Part shown: positions 53,663 through 63,344 of the stretch, one piece after another
Layout: every line of letters begins with the position of its first letter
Position numbering within the stretch: position 1 is the first letter of the stretch
NCBI RefSeq assembly: GCF_008710275.1
Contig: NZ_VYQE01000002.1
Span: forward strand, 233,426 to 297,425
DNA length: 64,000 nucleotides
From: Histidinibacterium aquaticum
GTDB lineage: Bacteria > Pseudomonadota > Alphaproteobacteria > Rhodobacterales > Rhodobacteraceae
Direction of reading: 5' to 3'
Notes under the pieces: generated by a model
What the model was told of the DNA's origin: nothing
What the model saw: the letters and a program-made list of their open reading frames with translations, nothing else
Database searches by the model: none
Made by a program: the position numbers and the translations under genes

Positions 53663-54805
53663 ATGCGAACATCAAGGCGGGGCGCCGTCGATCCCTTCAT
53701 CGTGATGGACGTCGTCGAGGCGGCCCAGGCGGCAGAGGCGGCGGGCCGGCACATCGTCCACATGGAAATCGGCCAACCCGGCACGGGGGCGCCGCGCGCC
53801 GCGCTCGACCGGCTGGCCGAGGACATGCGCGAGAGCCCGCTCGGCTATTCCGGCTCGCTGGGCCTGCCCGAGCTGCGCGCCCGGATCGCCCGCCACTACG
53901 GCGAGTGGTATGACTTGGACCTCGACCCCTCCCGGGTCATCGTGACCGCAGGGGCCTCCGGGGCCTTCGTGCTGGCCTTCTCGGCGCTTTTCGACACCGG
54001 CGCGCGCGTAGGGTTGGGCGAGCCCTGCTATCCCTCCTACCGGCAGATCCTGAGCGCGCTGGGGATGGAGCCGGTGGCTTTCCCGACTTCCCTCGACGCC
54101 CGCTTCCAGCCGGTCCCCTCTGACCTCGACGGCCTCGACCTCGACGGGCTGATCGTCGCCTCGCCCGCCAATCCCTCGGGCACGGCCCTCGGACGGCAGG
54201 AGCTCTCGGACCTGTCCGAGACCTGCGACGCCCGGGGGGTCAGCCTGATCTCCGACGAGATATACCACGGGCTCGGCTATTCCGGCCGGTCGGTCAGCGC
54301 GCTCGAGGTGACCGACGAGGTCGTGGTCATCAACTCCTTCTCCAAGTATTTCGCCATGACCGGCTGGCGCGTGGGCTGGATGGTCGTGCCCGAGGCGCTG
54401 GCGCGGACCATCGAGCGGCTGGCGCAGAACCTCTTCATCTGCGCGCCCCACGCCGGTCAGCGGCTGGCGCTGCACGCGATGGATTGCACCGGGGAGCTCG
54501 AGGAGATGAAGGCCGTCTATGCCCGCAACCGGGAGCTGCTGCTCGAGGGCCTGCCGAAGGCGGGGCTGCCCGCGATCGCGCCGCCGGACGGGGCCTTTTA
54601 CGTCTATGCCGACGTGAGCGAGGTGACCGACGACAGCCGCGAGCTCGCCCGCCGCCTGCTGGACGAAGCCGGGGTGGCGGTCGCCCCCGGCGCGGACTTC
54701 GACCGGGGACGGGGTGATCGCTGGCTGCGGTTCTCCTATTCCGCGGCGACCTCCGACATCGAGGAGGGGCTGGTGCGGATCGCCCGCTTCATGGGCCGGG
54801 CATGA
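53663..54805 (+). CDS. PLP-dependent aminotransferase (class I/II)
   Basis: 380 residues from ATG 53663 (AGGGGGCAGG upstream). Fold-type I aminotransferase: GYSGSLGLPELRARIA, SPANPSGT, SDEIYHGLGY and the PLP Lys in NSFSKYFAMTGWRVGW. Probably an aspartate- or alanine-type enzyme; substrate cannot be set from sequence. The stop overlaps the amidase start (ATGA), so they are co-translated. Confidence 0.9.
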   Translation: MRTSRRGAVDPFIVMDVVEAAQAAEAAGRHIVHMEIGQPGTGAPRAALDRLAEDMRESPLGYSGSLGLPELRARIARHYGEWYDLDLDPSRVIVTAGASGAFVLAFSALFDTGARVGLGEPCYPSYRQILSALGMEPVAFPTSLDARFQPVPSDLDGLDLDGLIVASPANPSGTALGRQELSDLSETCDARGVSLISDEIYHGLGYSGRSVSALEVTDEVVVINSFSKYFAMTGWRVGWMVVPEALARTIERLAQNLFICAPHAGQRLALHAMDCTGELEEMKAVYARNRELLLEGLPKAGLPAIAPPDGAFYVYADVSEVTDDSRELARRLLDEAGVAVAPGADFDRGRGDRWLRFSYSAATSDIEEGLVRIARFMGRA

Positions 54806-56004
54806 GGACGCTTCTGACGCTCTGCCTCCTGCTCTGGACCGGCGTCGCCGCGGCGCAGGACTTCACCGCGCTCGCGAGGCTCGATCCCGCCGCGAGCGGG
54901 GTGCGCGATGCGGGGGAGGGGCTCGAGATCGATCTGGCACTGAGCCAGCCGGTGCCCTGGCGGGTCTTCACCCTCGATGAACCCCGGCGTCTCGTGCTCG
55001 ATTTCCGCGAGGTGGACTGGCAGGGCGCGGGCGCCTCGGACCTGCTCTCCGGCGAACGGGCGGAGGGGCTGCGCCTGGGGACCTACGCGCCCGGCTGGAG
55101 CCGGATGGTCGTCGACCTGGCCGCACCGCAGGAGGTCGCCGAGGCGGGCATGCGGACCGATGCCGAAACCGGCCGCGCCCGGGTGCGCGTGACGCTGGCC
55201 CCGACGACCGCGGAGGCCTTCGCGGCGAGCTCGGGCGCGCCCGACGAGGCGCCGCTCTGGCAGCGCGAGGCGGCCTCGGTGCCTTCGGTGAGCGCCGACG
55301 ACGGGGTCATCGTGGTCGCGATCGATCCCGGGCACGGGGGCGTCGATCCAGGGGCCATGGCCGGCGGCGTCTCGGAAGCGGATCTCATGCTGCAGCTCTC
55401 TCTCGAACTCGCCGAGGCGGTGGCCCGGGCGGGCATGGTTCCGGTGCTGACGCGGGCGGAGGACGACTTCGTGCCCCTCGGCACCCGCATGTCCATCGCG
55501 AGGGAGGCAGGGGCGGACCTGCTGCTGTCGCTCCACGCCGACGCGCTGGAGGGGGCGCAGGCGACGGGGGCCTCGATCTACACCCTCGCCGAGGCCGGCC
55601 AGGACCGCGCCGCGGAACGGCTCGCAGAGCGGCACGGTCGGGGAGACCTGCTGGGCGGGCTCGATCTCTCGGGGCAGGACGACCGCGTGGCGGGCGTGCT
55701 CATGGACCTCGCGCGGCTCGAGACGGCCCCGGAGGGCGAGCGGCTGGCGGCGGCCCTTGTGGAGGGGCTGCGCGGGACCGGTGCCCGGCTGAATTCCCGG
55801 CCCCGGCGCGAGGCGGTGCTGGCGGTGCTGCAGGCCGCGGATTTCCCCTCGGTGCTGGTCGAGGCGGGGTTCCTCTCGAACCCCGAGGACCGCGCCAGGC
55901 TGGCGACGCCCCAGGGCCGCGGACCGATCGTCTCCGGCATCGTGCGTGGCATCGAGGCCTGGGCCGCCGAGGAGGCCGCGCGGGCCCCCCTGCGCCGGCG
56001 CTGA
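54802..56004 (+). CDS. amiC: N-acetylmuramoyl-L-alanine amidase (AmiC type)
   Basis: Zn amidase that splits septal peptidoglycan during cell separation. 400 residues: signal peptide (MRTLLTLCLLLWTGVAAAQ), AMIN domain (about 35-135) for septal targeting, and Amidase_3 domain with zinc ligands in IDPGHGG, the downstream Glu, LHAD, and the catalytic Glu in VEAGFLSNPED. In many Rhodobacteraceae amiC is followed directly by PBP1A and prfB; here about 1.3 kb of accessory DNA intervenes. Confidence 0.92.
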   Translation: MRTLLTLCLLLWTGVAAAQDFTALARLDPAASGVRDAGEGLEIDLALSQPVPWRVFTLDEPRRLVLDFREVDWQGAGASDLLSGERAEGLRLGTYAPGWSRMVVDLAAPQEVAEAGMRTDAETGRARVRVTLAPTTAEAFAASSGAPDEAPLWQREAASVPSVSADDGVIVVAIDPGHGGVDPGAMAGGVSEADLMLQLSLELAEAVARAGMVPVLTRAEDDFVPLGTRMSIAREAGADLLLSLHADALEGAQATGASIYTLAEAGQDRAAERLAERHGRGDLLGGLDLSGQDDRVAGVLMDLARLETAPEGERLAAALVEGLRGTGARLNSRPRREAVLAVLQAADFPSVLVEAGFLSNPEDRARLATPQGRGPIVSGIVRGIEAWAAEEAARAPLRRR

Positions 56005-56009
56005 GGCGG

Positions 56010-56025
56010 CGTCCAAATTTGGACG
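56010..56025. repeat. GTCCAAATTTGGAC palindrome, copy 2
   Basis: Perfect 16-bp palindrome CGTCCAAATTTGGACG, 5 bp after the amiC stop. It shares the full 16-bp core with the 20-bp palindrome at 29108-29127. Confidence 0.6.
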
Positions 56026-56110
56026 GGGTGCGAAGGTGCTGGGATATAATGAGAAATTCGGTCGCGCCTTGATCCTCGCGGAGCGCCTGCGGCGCGCTTG
56101 GCAAGCCCGC

Positions 56111-56205
56111 TCCCGCCGGGGCGGGATCGGGCGGTCCGAGGGGCTCTGCCCCTCTGCGCCTCCGGTGGAGGCGCATTCACCCCGCGATACATCCAGACGA
56201 TGAAG
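56111..56205. repeat. Dispersed multi-hairpin element, copy 3 (diverged)
   Basis: Three hairpins: TCCCGCC/GGCGGGA (56111-56126), GAGGGGC-TCT-GCCCCTC (56138-56154), TGCGCCTCC-GGT-GGAGGCGCA (56155-56175). A tail follows (56176-56205) beginning TTCACCCC and ending GATGAAG, aligned with the tail of copy 1. The 56005-56261 gap thus holds a palindrome plus this element. Confidence 0.55.
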
Positions 56206-56261
56206 GGCCGTGAGAGGCCTCGGGCCTTGCGCCCGGGGGACCGGCGGGACAAGGAGAGCCC

Positions 56262-56588
56262 ATGGCGGACTGGCCCGAGAACCCCCATCCCCTCGACCCG
56301 GCCCTGGGCGGCGACGCCTCGGCGTTCCAGGCGCACCTGGGCTACCGGCTGACCGGCTGGGGGCCGGACTATGCCCGCTTCGAGATCGAACTGACCGAGG
56401 CCCTCGGTAACCGGGCGGGGCACCTGCACGGGGGCGTCTATGCCTCGATGCTGGATTCCGCCCAAGGCTACGCCAGCGCCTGGAGCGGCGACCCGGCCCG
56501 CAGGATCCGCACGGCGACCCTGAGCCTCACCGTGAACTTCCTGACGCCGGCGCGCGGGACGCGGGCCATGGCCGAAGGCCGGGTGGCG
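56262..56588 (+). pseudogene. PaaI-family thioesterase remnant, 3' truncated
   Basis: Hotdog-fold acyl-CoA thioesterase, intact from ATG 56262 through GNRAGHLHGGVYASMLD (active-site region) and RTATLSLTVNFLTPARG to MAEGRV at about residue 108. Family members run on to about 140-145 residues with further strands. Here the frame passes at about 56585 into the antisense of the methyltransferase gene and stays open to 57332, so the natural C-terminus is missing. Either a broken gene or a 356-residue chimaera with an antisense-derived tail; the former seems likelier. Confidence 0.65.
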
Positions 56589-57218
56589 TCAGCCGCGGCG
56601 GCGGGCGAGCCACACGGTGTGGCCGCCGCAATCGGGATCCTCCGGCACGTAGGCGAGGGTATCGAAGCCCGCGCCGTCGAGCAGGGTCCGGTATTCGCCG
56701 GGATCGAGGCTGGCGTGGTAGACCTTTTCGCCCGCGACCTCTCCCCAGGCCTCCCCGGCGCGATGGCCCGAGGTGAACATGAGCGCCGCCCGCGGCGCGG
56801 CATGGGTCGCGAAGACGAGAAACATCGCCCGCTGGGTGTCGGGGTCGAGGTGGAAGACGGAATCCCAGGCCAGGATGCCGTCGAAGCGCTCGCGCAGGTC
56901 GAGCCCGCGCATGTCGGCCTCGACGGTGCGGCCGCCGGGGACGTGCTCGCGGAACTGCTCGAGCAGCTCCGGCGCGGTGTCGACGCCGGTCACATGGGCG
57001 CCGCGCTCGGCGAGGTAGGCGGCGAGCGGCCGGCCCGAGCCGCAGCCCAGGTCCAGCACGCTGTGGTGGGTGCCGCTGGTGGGCAGATGCGCGCGGAAGC
57101 GGTCGAGCCAGCCCTTCTCGAAGAGCCGGCGGGAACGGGTGCGGGCCCACTCCGGGCCGACGCGGCGATAGAGCTCGATGATGTCTTCGGGTGTCATGGC
57201 GACGCTGTCGCGCGGCAT
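56589..57218 (-). CDS. Class I SAM-dependent methyltransferase
   Basis: 209 residues from ATG at 57218 (ATG at 57197 gives MTPEDIIELY and is an equal candidate). Motif I VLDLGCGSGRPLAAYLAERG, then VTGVDTAPELL, the acidic motif II position, and GILAWDSVFHL. Substrate unknown; small-molecule type. Convergent with the thioesterase remnant and transcribed away from PBP1A. Its 3' end coincides with the truncation point of the thioesterase. Confidence 0.83.
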   Translation of the reverse strand: MPRDSVAMTPEDIIELYRRVGPEWARTRSRRLFEKGWLDRFRAHLPTSGTHHSVLDLGCGSGRPLAAYLAERGAHVTGVDTAPELLEQFREHVPGGRTVEADMRGLDLRERFDGILAWDSVFHLDPDTQRAMFLVFATHAAPRAALMFTSGHRAGEAWGEVAGEKVYHASLDPGEYRTLLDGAGFDTLAYVPEDPDCGGHTVWLARRRG

Positions 57219-57354
57219 CGGGCGGTCCGCAAGGGGGCACAAAGAGGTGATCGACCGGGCGGCACGAAATGGCTCAGGAGGGGCTCGGGGCTTTTGACCG
57301 GGGGGGACGGTCTGTCTATAAGCGGGCTCTGACGGTCCGGCCCCGGAGAGCCCC

Positions 57355-59874
57355 TTGATCCTGCGTCCCATTTTCAACTTCCTCGGCGCGATTTTTTCGA
57401 TGATCGTGCTCGGCGTCTTCATGGCCGGGCTGACCATCGGCGCGGTCTTCTACATGTACGGGCGCGACCTGCCGTCCTACGAGACGCTGGCCAGCTACAC
57501 GCCCAAGACGATCAGCCGGATCTACAACCCCGAGGGGCAGATCATCGACGAGTTCGCCACCGAGCGGCGCCTCTTCACGCCGGCCGAGGAGATTCCCGAG
57601 CTGGTGAAGGCGGCCTTCATCTCGGCCGAGGACAAGAACTTCTACACGCACTCGGGCTACGACATCCGGGGCATGGCCGTGGCCTTCTACGACGCGGTGC
57701 GGACGCGGGGCGAGAACCTGCGCGGCGCCTCGACCATCACCCAGCAGGTGATGAAGAACTTCCTTCTGTCCTCGGACCGCACGGCGGAGCGCAAGATCAA
57801 GGAGATCATCCTCGCCGCGCGCATGGAGGAGAGCATGTCGAAGGAGCGCATCCTCGAGCTCTACCTCAACGAGATCTTCCTCGGGCAGAACTCCTACGGC
57901 GTGACGGCGGCGGCGCAGACCTACTTCAACAAGTCACTGGACGAGCTGACAGCGGGCGAGGCGGCCTACCTCGCGGCGCTGCCCAAGGCGCCGTCGAACC
58001 GGCACCCGGTCCGCGACTACGAGACGGCCGTCTTCTGGCGCGACAACACCCTGCGCGAGATGTACGAGAACGGCTACATCGACGAGGCGACCTACCAGGC
58101 CGAGCGCGAGGCGCCGCTGCGCACGGTGCAGAACGGCGACTACGACAGCTTCCGCTCCGACCTGCCGGAGCGTGACTACTTCACCGACGAGATCCGCCGG
58201 CAGCTCTCTGTCGACTTCGGCGAGGAGGAGTTCTTCTCGGGCGGGCTCTCGATCCGGGCGACGATCGACCCGGAGATGCAGGCGGAGGCGACCGAGTCCC
58301 TGCGGATCGCGCTGGAGGACTACGACCGCTCGCTGGGCCGCTGGCGCGGCACCGGCAAGACCATCCCCCAGGAGGCGCTCGGCTCGGAGGCGGACTGGCG
58401 CGCGGCGCTGGCCGATACCAACGTGGCGCGGGACATCGTGCTCGGGAACCCCTGGATCCCGGCGGTGGTGCTCGACCGGCGGGACCAGGAGATGATCGTG
58501 GGGGTCGAGGGCGTCGAGGGCACCGTCTCGGTGCCGCGCGAGGACATCGCCTGGCTGCCCGGCGACTTCTACGAGGAGTTCGAGCTCGGCGACGTCGTGC
58601 ATGTGCGGCGGATGACCTCGGACGAGGACGGCTCGCTCCTGCGCTGGAGCCTGCGGCAGGTGCCGCGGGTGCAGGGCGCCTTCATGGCCATGGACGTGAA
58701 CACCGGCCGCGTGATCGCGATGCAGGGCGGCTTCTCCTACCAGCACTCGGTCTTCAACCGCGCGACGCAGGCGCAGCGGCAGCCTGGCTCGGCCTTCAAG
58801 CCCTTCGTCTACGCCGCGGCGCTGGACTCCGGCTACACGCCGGCCACGATCATCGTGGACGCCCCGATCGAGATCAACACGCCGCAGGGTCTCTGGCGGC
58901 CTCAGAACGCCTCGAACCAGTACTACGGCCCGACGCCCCTGCGGACGGGGATCGAGCGGTCGCGGAACCTGATGACCATCCGCCTCGCACAGGAAGTGGG
59001 GATCGACGTCGTGGCGCAGTACGCCGAGCGGTTCGGCGTCTACGACAACATGTCCCAGGTGCTCTCGACGGCACTCGGCGCGGACGAGACGACGCTCTAC
59101 AAGATCGTCGCCGCCTACGCGATGTTCGCCAACGGCGGCGAGCGGGTGGAGCCGACGCTCGTCGACCGGGTGCAGGACCGCTACGGGCGCACCGTCTACC
59201 GGCACGACCAGCGCTCCTGCGTCGACTGTACCGTCGCGAGCCTGCCGCAGGGCGAGGCGCCGACGATCACCTCGAGCCGCGAGCGGATCATCAACCACAT
59301 CACCGCCTACCAGCTGACATCGATGATGCAGGGCGTCGTCGAGCGCGGGACGGCGAGCCGGACCGTGAACCTGCCGGTGCCCACCGCGGGCAAGACCGGC
59401 ACGACCAACGATGCCAAGGACGTCTGGTTCGTGGGTTTCACCTCGAACATCGTCGCGGGCTGCTACATCGGCTACGACACGCCGCGCTCGCTGGGCAGTG
59501 GTGCGTCGGGCGGCGGAATGTGCGGGCCCGTGTTCCAGCGCTTCATGGAGCAGGCGGTCGAGCGCTATGGCGGCGGGGAGTTCGAGGCGCCGGAAGACTG
59601 CCAGTGGATCAACATCGACCGCTTCTCGGGCGCGCGGCTGCCGGCAGGCGCCTCGGGCGGCAACGTGGTCCGCGAGTGTTTCCGTCCGGGCGAGGAGCCG
59701 CTCTTCGGCATCACCTTCGACGGCGGCTTCGCCATGGCCGGCGACCTGCCGCTGGTGGACGAGGTGGCGAGCGGCCAGCGCGGCTCGCGTTCCGTCACCA
59801 CCTCGACCGGCGAGACGGTGAACGTCGGACCGCGGGCGAGCTTCGGCACGCTGTCCTCCGGCGGGCTTTACTGA
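57355..59874 (+). CDS. mrcA: Penicillin-binding protein 1A
   Basis: Bifunctional peptidoglycan glycosyltransferase/DD-transpeptidase of the inner membrane. 839 residues. One N-terminal membrane helix, GT51 domain with catalytic E92 in [12 protein letters not shown], an OB-like insert, and the transpeptidase domain with S479-x-x-K482 (QPGSAFKPF), the SxN region and KTG in [12 protein letters not shown] start at 57355 behind GGAGAG. Works with AmiC (upstream) in envelope growth. Confidence 0.96.
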   Translation: MILRPIFNFLGAIFSMIVLGVFMAGLTIGAVFYMYGRDLPSYETLASYTPKTISRIYNPEGQIIDEFATERRLFTPAEEIPELVKAAFISAEDKNFYTHSGYDIRGMAVAFYDAVRTRGENLRGASTITQQVMKNFLLSSDRTAERKIKEIILAARMEESMSKERILELYLNEIFLGQNSYGVTAAAQTYFNKSLDELTAGEAAYLAALPKAPSNRHPVRDYETAVFWRDNTLREMYENGYIDEATYQAEREAPLRTVQNGDYDSFRSDLPERDYFTDEIRRQLSVDFGEEEFFSGGLSIRATIDPEMQAEATESLRIALEDYDRSLGRWRGTGKTIPQEALGSEADWRAALADTNVARDIVLGNPWIPAVVLDRRDQEMIVGVEGVEGTVSVPREDIAWLPGDFYEEFELGDVVHVRRMTSDEDGSLLRWSLRQVPRVQGAFMAMDVNTGRVIAMQGGFSYQHSVFNRATQAQRQPGSAFKPFVYAAALDSGYTPATIIVDAPIEINTPQGLWRPQNASNQYYGPTPLRTGIERSRNLMTIRLAQEVGIDVVAQYAERFGVYDNMSQVLSTALGADETTLYKIVAAYAMFANGGERVEPTLVDRVQDRYGRTVYRHDQRSCVDCTVASLPQGEAPTITSSRERIINHITAYQLTSMMQGVVERGTASRTVNLPVPTAGKTGTTNDAKDVWFVGFTSNIVAGCYIGYDTPRSLGSGASGGGMCGPVFQRFMEQAVERYGGGEFEAPEDCQWINIDRFSGARLPAGASGGNVVRECFRPGEEPLFGITFDGGFAMAGDLPLVDEVASGQRGSRSVTTSTGETVNVGPRASFGTLSSGGLY

Positions 59875-59886
59875 GATCGGGACCGT

Positions 59887-59912
59887 GGGTGCGTGCAAGC
59901 ACGCACCCTACG
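59887..59912. repeat. CGTAGG-type palindromic repeat, copy 3
   Basis: GGGTGCGTGC-AA-GCACGCACCC (59887-59908) followed by TACG, so that CCTACG (59907-59912) is the reverse of CGTAGG. It starts 12 nt after the PBP1A stop and may act as a terminator without a T-tract. Confidence 0.55.
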
Positions 59913-59992
59913 CCGGGAGGGCGGGCCGCCACCGGCTTGTGACCCCATTCCGCCTTCGGTATCAGGGCGGCCAGACCGCAACGAGGACAGAC

Positions 59993-61117
59993 ATGCGCGC
60001 CGAAGCCCAAACCAACGTCGAGGCCATCGAGAAGTCGCTCGCGCTCCTGGCGCAGCGGATGGACCGCGAGACGGCGCAGCACCGCCTCGAGGAGTTCAAC
60101 GCGCGGGTCGAGGACCCGACGCTCTGGGACGATCCTGCCGCGGCGCAGAAGCTCATGCGCGACCGGCAGTCGCTGGTCGACGCGATGGCGAGCTATGACG
60201 CTCTCCAGCGCGAACTGAACGACAACGTCGAGCTCATCGAGCTGGGCGAAATGGAGGACGACGACGAGGTCGTGGCCGAGGCCGAGGCCGCCCTGCGCCA
60301 GCTCAAGGAGCGCGCGGCGCAGAAAGAGCTCGAGGCCCTGCTCGACGGCGAGGCGGACGGGAACGACACCTTCCTCGAGATCAACGCCGGCGCCGGCGGC
60401 ACGGAGGCCTGCGACTGGGCCCAGATGCTGCAGCGGATGTACGTCCGCTGGGCCGAGAAGCGCGGCTACAAGGTCGAGCTGCAGTCCGAGGAAGCCGGCG
60501 GCGAGGCCGGCATCAAGTCCGCAGCCTACAAGATCAGCGGCCCCAACGCCTACGGCTGGCTCAAGTCCGAGAGCGGCGTGCATCGGCTGGTCCGCATCTC
60601 GCCCTTCGGCAAGGGAACGCGAGAGACCTCCTTCGCCTCGGTCTGGGTCTACCCGGTCGTCGACGACAACATCGAGATCGAGGTGAACCCGGCCGACATC
60701 CGCATCGACACCTTCCGGTCGTCGGGCGCGGGCGGTCAGCACGTCAACACCACCGACTCGGCGGTTCGGATCACCCACGCGCCGACCGGGATCGTCGTCA
60801 CCTCCTCGGAGAAGTCGCAGCACCAGAACCGCGACATCGCGATGAAGGCGCTGAAATCGCGGCTCTACCAGATGGAGCTGGACCGTCGGACAGCGGATAT
60901 CAACGCCGCCCATGAGGCCAAGGGCAGCGCCGGCTGGGGCAACCAGATCCGCTCCTACGTCCTGCAGCCCTACCAGATGGTGAAGGACCTGCGGACGGGG
61001 GAAGAGACCTCGGACACCTCGGGCGTGCTGGACGGCGACCTCGACCGCTTCATGGCGGCGACGCTCGCTCTCGACGTCTCTGGCAAGTCGCGGGCCGAAG
61101 CTCAGGCCGAGGACTGA
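59993..61117 (+). CDS. prfB: Peptide chain release factor 2
   Basis: Terminates translation at UGA and UAA. 374 residues from ATG 59993 (CGAGGACAG upstream). The stop-codon-reading tripeptide SPF lies in VRISPFGKG, and the peptidyl-transferase GGQ is at 247-249 ([10 protein letters not shown]). Unlike E. coli prfB there is no in-frame UGA and no programmed frameshift; the reading frame is continuous. Downstream of PBP1A. Confidence 0.97.
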   Translation: MRAEAQTNVEAIEKSLALLAQRMDRETAQHRLEEFNARVEDPTLWDDPAAAQKLMRDRQSLVDAMASYDALQRELNDNVELIELGEMEDDDEVVAEAEAALRQLKERAAQKELEALLDGEADGNDTFLEINAGAGGTEACDWAQMLQRMYVRWAEKRGYKVELQSEEAGGEAGIKSAAYKISGPNAYGWLKSESGVHRLVRISPFGKGTRETSFASVWVYPVVDDNIEIEVNPADIRIDTFRSSGAGGQHVNTTDSAVRITHAPTGIVVTSSEKSQHQNRDIAMKALKSRLYQMELDRRTADINAAHEAKGSAGWGNQIRSYVLQPYQMVKDLRTGEETSDTSGVLDGDLDRFMAATLALDVSGKSRAEAQAED

Positions 61118-61185
61118 TCCCGCGCGGCGTCCGCTGCGCCGCGATGGACATTATTCCTGACTTCGCTAGTCTGGTACCCGTGGAA

Positions 61186-61220
61186 GCCGCCGGAACCCGG
61201 CGGCGTGACGGGGGCGTCAC
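61186..61220. repeat. Two adjacent hairpins after prfB
   Basis: GCCGCCGG-AAC-CCGGCGGC (61186-61204) and GTGACG-GGGG-CGTCAC (61205-61220) directly abut in the 167-nt gap between prfB and the ATPase gene. No T-run follows. Possible terminator or leader structure. Confidence 0.4.
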
Positions 61221-61284
61221 ATGATCCGGACCGAGACGCCGCGCCTCGATGCGCGGTCTGCCCAAGCGGGATGGCGCTGAGGCC

Positions 61285-61836
61285 ATGGGCTGTCGCGTCC
61301 ATATCATGGGGGCGTCCGGGACGGGCACCACGACGCTCGGCCGGGCACTGGCCGCCTCGCTCCGGGTGCCGCATCTCGATACCGACGACTTCTACTGGAG
61401 GCCCACCGATCCGCCCTACACCGACAAGCGTCCGGTGCCGGAGCGGCTCGAACGGATCAGAGCGGCGCAGGGGCGCGGGGGCTGGGTGCTGTCCGGCTCC
61501 GCCGACCACTGGGGCGACCCCGTGACCACGACGGCCTGCCTCATCGTCTTTCTGAGGCTCCGCCAGTCGCAGCGACTCCTTCGCCTGAAGCGCCGGGAAC
61601 AGGCCCGCTTCGGAGACCGGATCGCCCCCGGGGGCGACATGGAGCGGCTGCACCGGGCCTTCCTCGACTGGGCGGTCTCCTACGACGATCCCTACTTCGG
61701 CGGACGCAGCCTGCACCGCCACCTGAACTGGCTGTCGATGCAGAGCGCGCCGGTGCTGGAACTGTCGGGCGAGATGCCGACGGAGACGCAGGTCGCGGCC
61801 TGCCACGAGGCCATCGCCGTCCACGTCTCCGGCTGA
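61285..61836 (+). CDS. P-loop NTPase / adenylate-kinase-like protein
   Basis: 183 residues from ATG 61285. Walker A MGASGTGTTTLGRAL at about 8-22, then LDTDDFYWRPTDPPYTDKRP, the pattern of the small AAA_17/AAA_18 kinase-like family (shikimate/adenylate kinase fold). Probably a small-molecule kinase; substrate unknown. Convergent with the MFS gene, with 2 nt between the stop codons. Confidence 0.82.
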   Translation: MGCRVHIMGASGTGTTTLGRALAASLRVPHLDTDDFYWRPTDPPYTDKRPVPERLERIRAAQGRGGWVLSGSADHWGDPVTTTACLIVFLRLRQSQRLLRLKRREQARFGDRIAPGGDMERLHRAFLDWAVSYDDPYFGGRSLHRHLNWLSMQSAPVLELSGEMPTETQVAACHEAIAVHVSG

Positions 61837-61838
61837 GA

Positions 61839-63326
61839 TCAGTCCCGCCGCAGGCGGATCCCCATGACGGCGACGACCGCCGAGATCGCCGAGAGCGCGG
61901 CCGAGGTCCAGGCGACCGAGGCGAAGGCCTCGATCATGGCGCCGACGTGGCCGGGCCTCTCCGACGGGATGCCGTAGCTGGCGGGGCCGCCCGAGGCGGC
62001 GTAGGCGCGGGAGACGACCGCCGACATCGCCGCCACCGCGATCAGGCCCGCGATCCGGCTGATCGCGTTGTTGACGCCCGAGGCCGCGCCGGTCTGGTGA
62101 TCCTCGGCGGAAGTCATGACGGCGGTCGAGATGGGCGCGACAACCATCGACATGCCGAAGCCCGCGAGCGCCATGGGCGGCAGCACCCCGAACCAGAAGT
62201 CCCGGGTTTCCACCGCGAAGGTGAGCCAGCCGTAGGCGAGGGCGACGAGTGTCGCGCCGCCGCAGACCACCAGCCCGCCGCCGACGCGCTGCGCCAGACG
62301 ACCGAAATACCGTGAGAAGAGCATGACGCAGACCGAGATCGGCGCGAAGGCGAAGACGGCGTAGATGGCGGGAATGCCCCATCCCGCGATCACGAGCATC
62401 GGCAGGAAGAAGAGGATCGCCGAGAGGCCGAAGTAAAGCGTGAAGGTCACGAAGTTCGCCGCCGAGAAGGTGCCGCTGTTGAAGAGTTCGAGCGGCAGCA
62501 TCGGGTGATGGCTCCGCCATTCGTGCAGCACGAAGAGAACCAGGCAGAGGGCGCCCGCCGTCGTGACGGCGTAGAAGAGCGGGCCGACCTGGCCGCGCTC
62601 CGCGTGGGTCAGCGCCCAGGCGAGCAGGCCGAGCCCCACGCTTGCGAGGCCGGCGCCGACGATGTCCACGGGCTCGCCGGGCTTGGTGTTGTCCTTGCGG
62701 ATGCCGGCGCGGGTCATCCAGATCGCGAGCACGCCGAGCGGCAGGTTGATCGCGAAGATGTAGCGCCACATGTAGTCGTCGCCCGAGGCCAGCAGCAGCC
62801 CGCCGATGACCGGACCCGCCGCCGTGGTGATGGCCGAGGCGGCGGCCCAGGTGCTGATCGCCGCGCCGCGCTCCTCTCGCGGGTAGGCTCTGGAGATGAT
62901 GGCGAGCGAACCCGGCACCATCAGCGCCGCGCCGCAGCCCTGCGCGAAGCGCGCGACGATCAGGACATCGGGCGAGGGGGCCAGTGCGCAGATGGCGGAG
63001 GTGACGACGAAGAGCGCGATGCCCAGGGTGAAGACCTTGGCCAGGCCGAACCGGTCGCCGAAGGCGCCGCCGGTCAGGATCAGCGCCGAGAGCGTCACCA
63101 TGTAGGCGTTGTTGATCCAGGTGGCGTCTCCCAGCGTGGCGCCGAGGTCGCTCCGGATGGCGGGGATCGCGATCGACACGACTGTGCCGTCGATGAACCC
63201 CATGGCAGACGCGAGGATCGCCGCGATCAGGATGAGGCGGCGTTTTTCCGGGACACAGAATCCGGAAACGAAAACAGGCCCCGGGCGGGTCGGGGCCTGT
63301 TCAGGGCTTGGCTGATCTTGTGCCAA
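61839..63326 (-). CDS. MFS multidrug exporter (DHA2/EmrB type)
   Basis: 495 residues if started at TTG 63326; about 14 membrane helices. ASAMGFIDGTVVSIAIPAI in helix 1, GGAFGDRFG loop and the helix-5 motif C GPVIGGLLL place it among DHA2-type drug exporters. The start is uncertain: an intrinsic terminator hairpin of the upstream operon (63263-63301) lies inside the first 20 codons, and there is no in-frame ATG or GTG between it and helix 1. Drug substrate unknown. Confidence 0.85.
   Translation of the reverse strand: MAQDQPSPEQAPTRPGPVFVSGFCVPEKRRLILIAAILASAMGFIDGTVVSIAIPAIRSDLGATLGDATWINNAYMVTLSALILTGGAFGDRFGLAKVFTLGIALFVVTSAICALAPSPDVLIVARFAQGCGAALMVPGSLAIISRAYPREERGAAISTWAAASAITTAAGPVIGGLLLASGDDYMWRYIFAINLPLGVLAIWMTRAGIRKDNTKPGEPVDIVGAGLASVGLGLLAWALTHAERGQVGPLFYAVTTAGALCLVLFVLHEWRSHHPMLPLELFNSGTFSAANFVTFTLYFGLSAILFFLPMLVIAGWGIPAIYAVFAFAPISVCVMLFSRYFGRLAQRVGGGLVVCGGATLVALAYGWLTFAVETRDFWFGVLPPMALAGFGMSMVVAPISTAVMTSAEDHQTGAASGVNNAISRIAGLIAVAAMSAVVSRAYAASGGPASYGIPSERPGHVGAMIEAFASVAWTSAALSAISAVVAVMGIRLRRD
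63263..63301 (-). terminator. Intrinsic terminator of the M23 peptidase-bactofilin operon
   Basis: On the minus strand a 10-bp stem AACAGGCCCC / GGGGCCTGTT with a 9-nt loop is followed by TTTTCGTTTC. It lies 44 nt after the bactofilin stop but within the annotated 5' end of the MFS gene. Confidence 0.8.
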
Positions 63327-63344
63327 ATTATCCGGCCGTCATGC

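Noticed and set aside
59993..61117. Programmed frameshift in prfB
   Set aside because: The frame from ATG 59993 is continuous and contains no early in-frame TGA with a slippery CTT; the E. coli-type mechanism is absent.
61158..61260. Short ORF between prfB and the ATPase gene
   Set aside because: A short frame from ATG 61144 overlaps two strong hairpins, lacks a ribosome site and shows no protein-like character.
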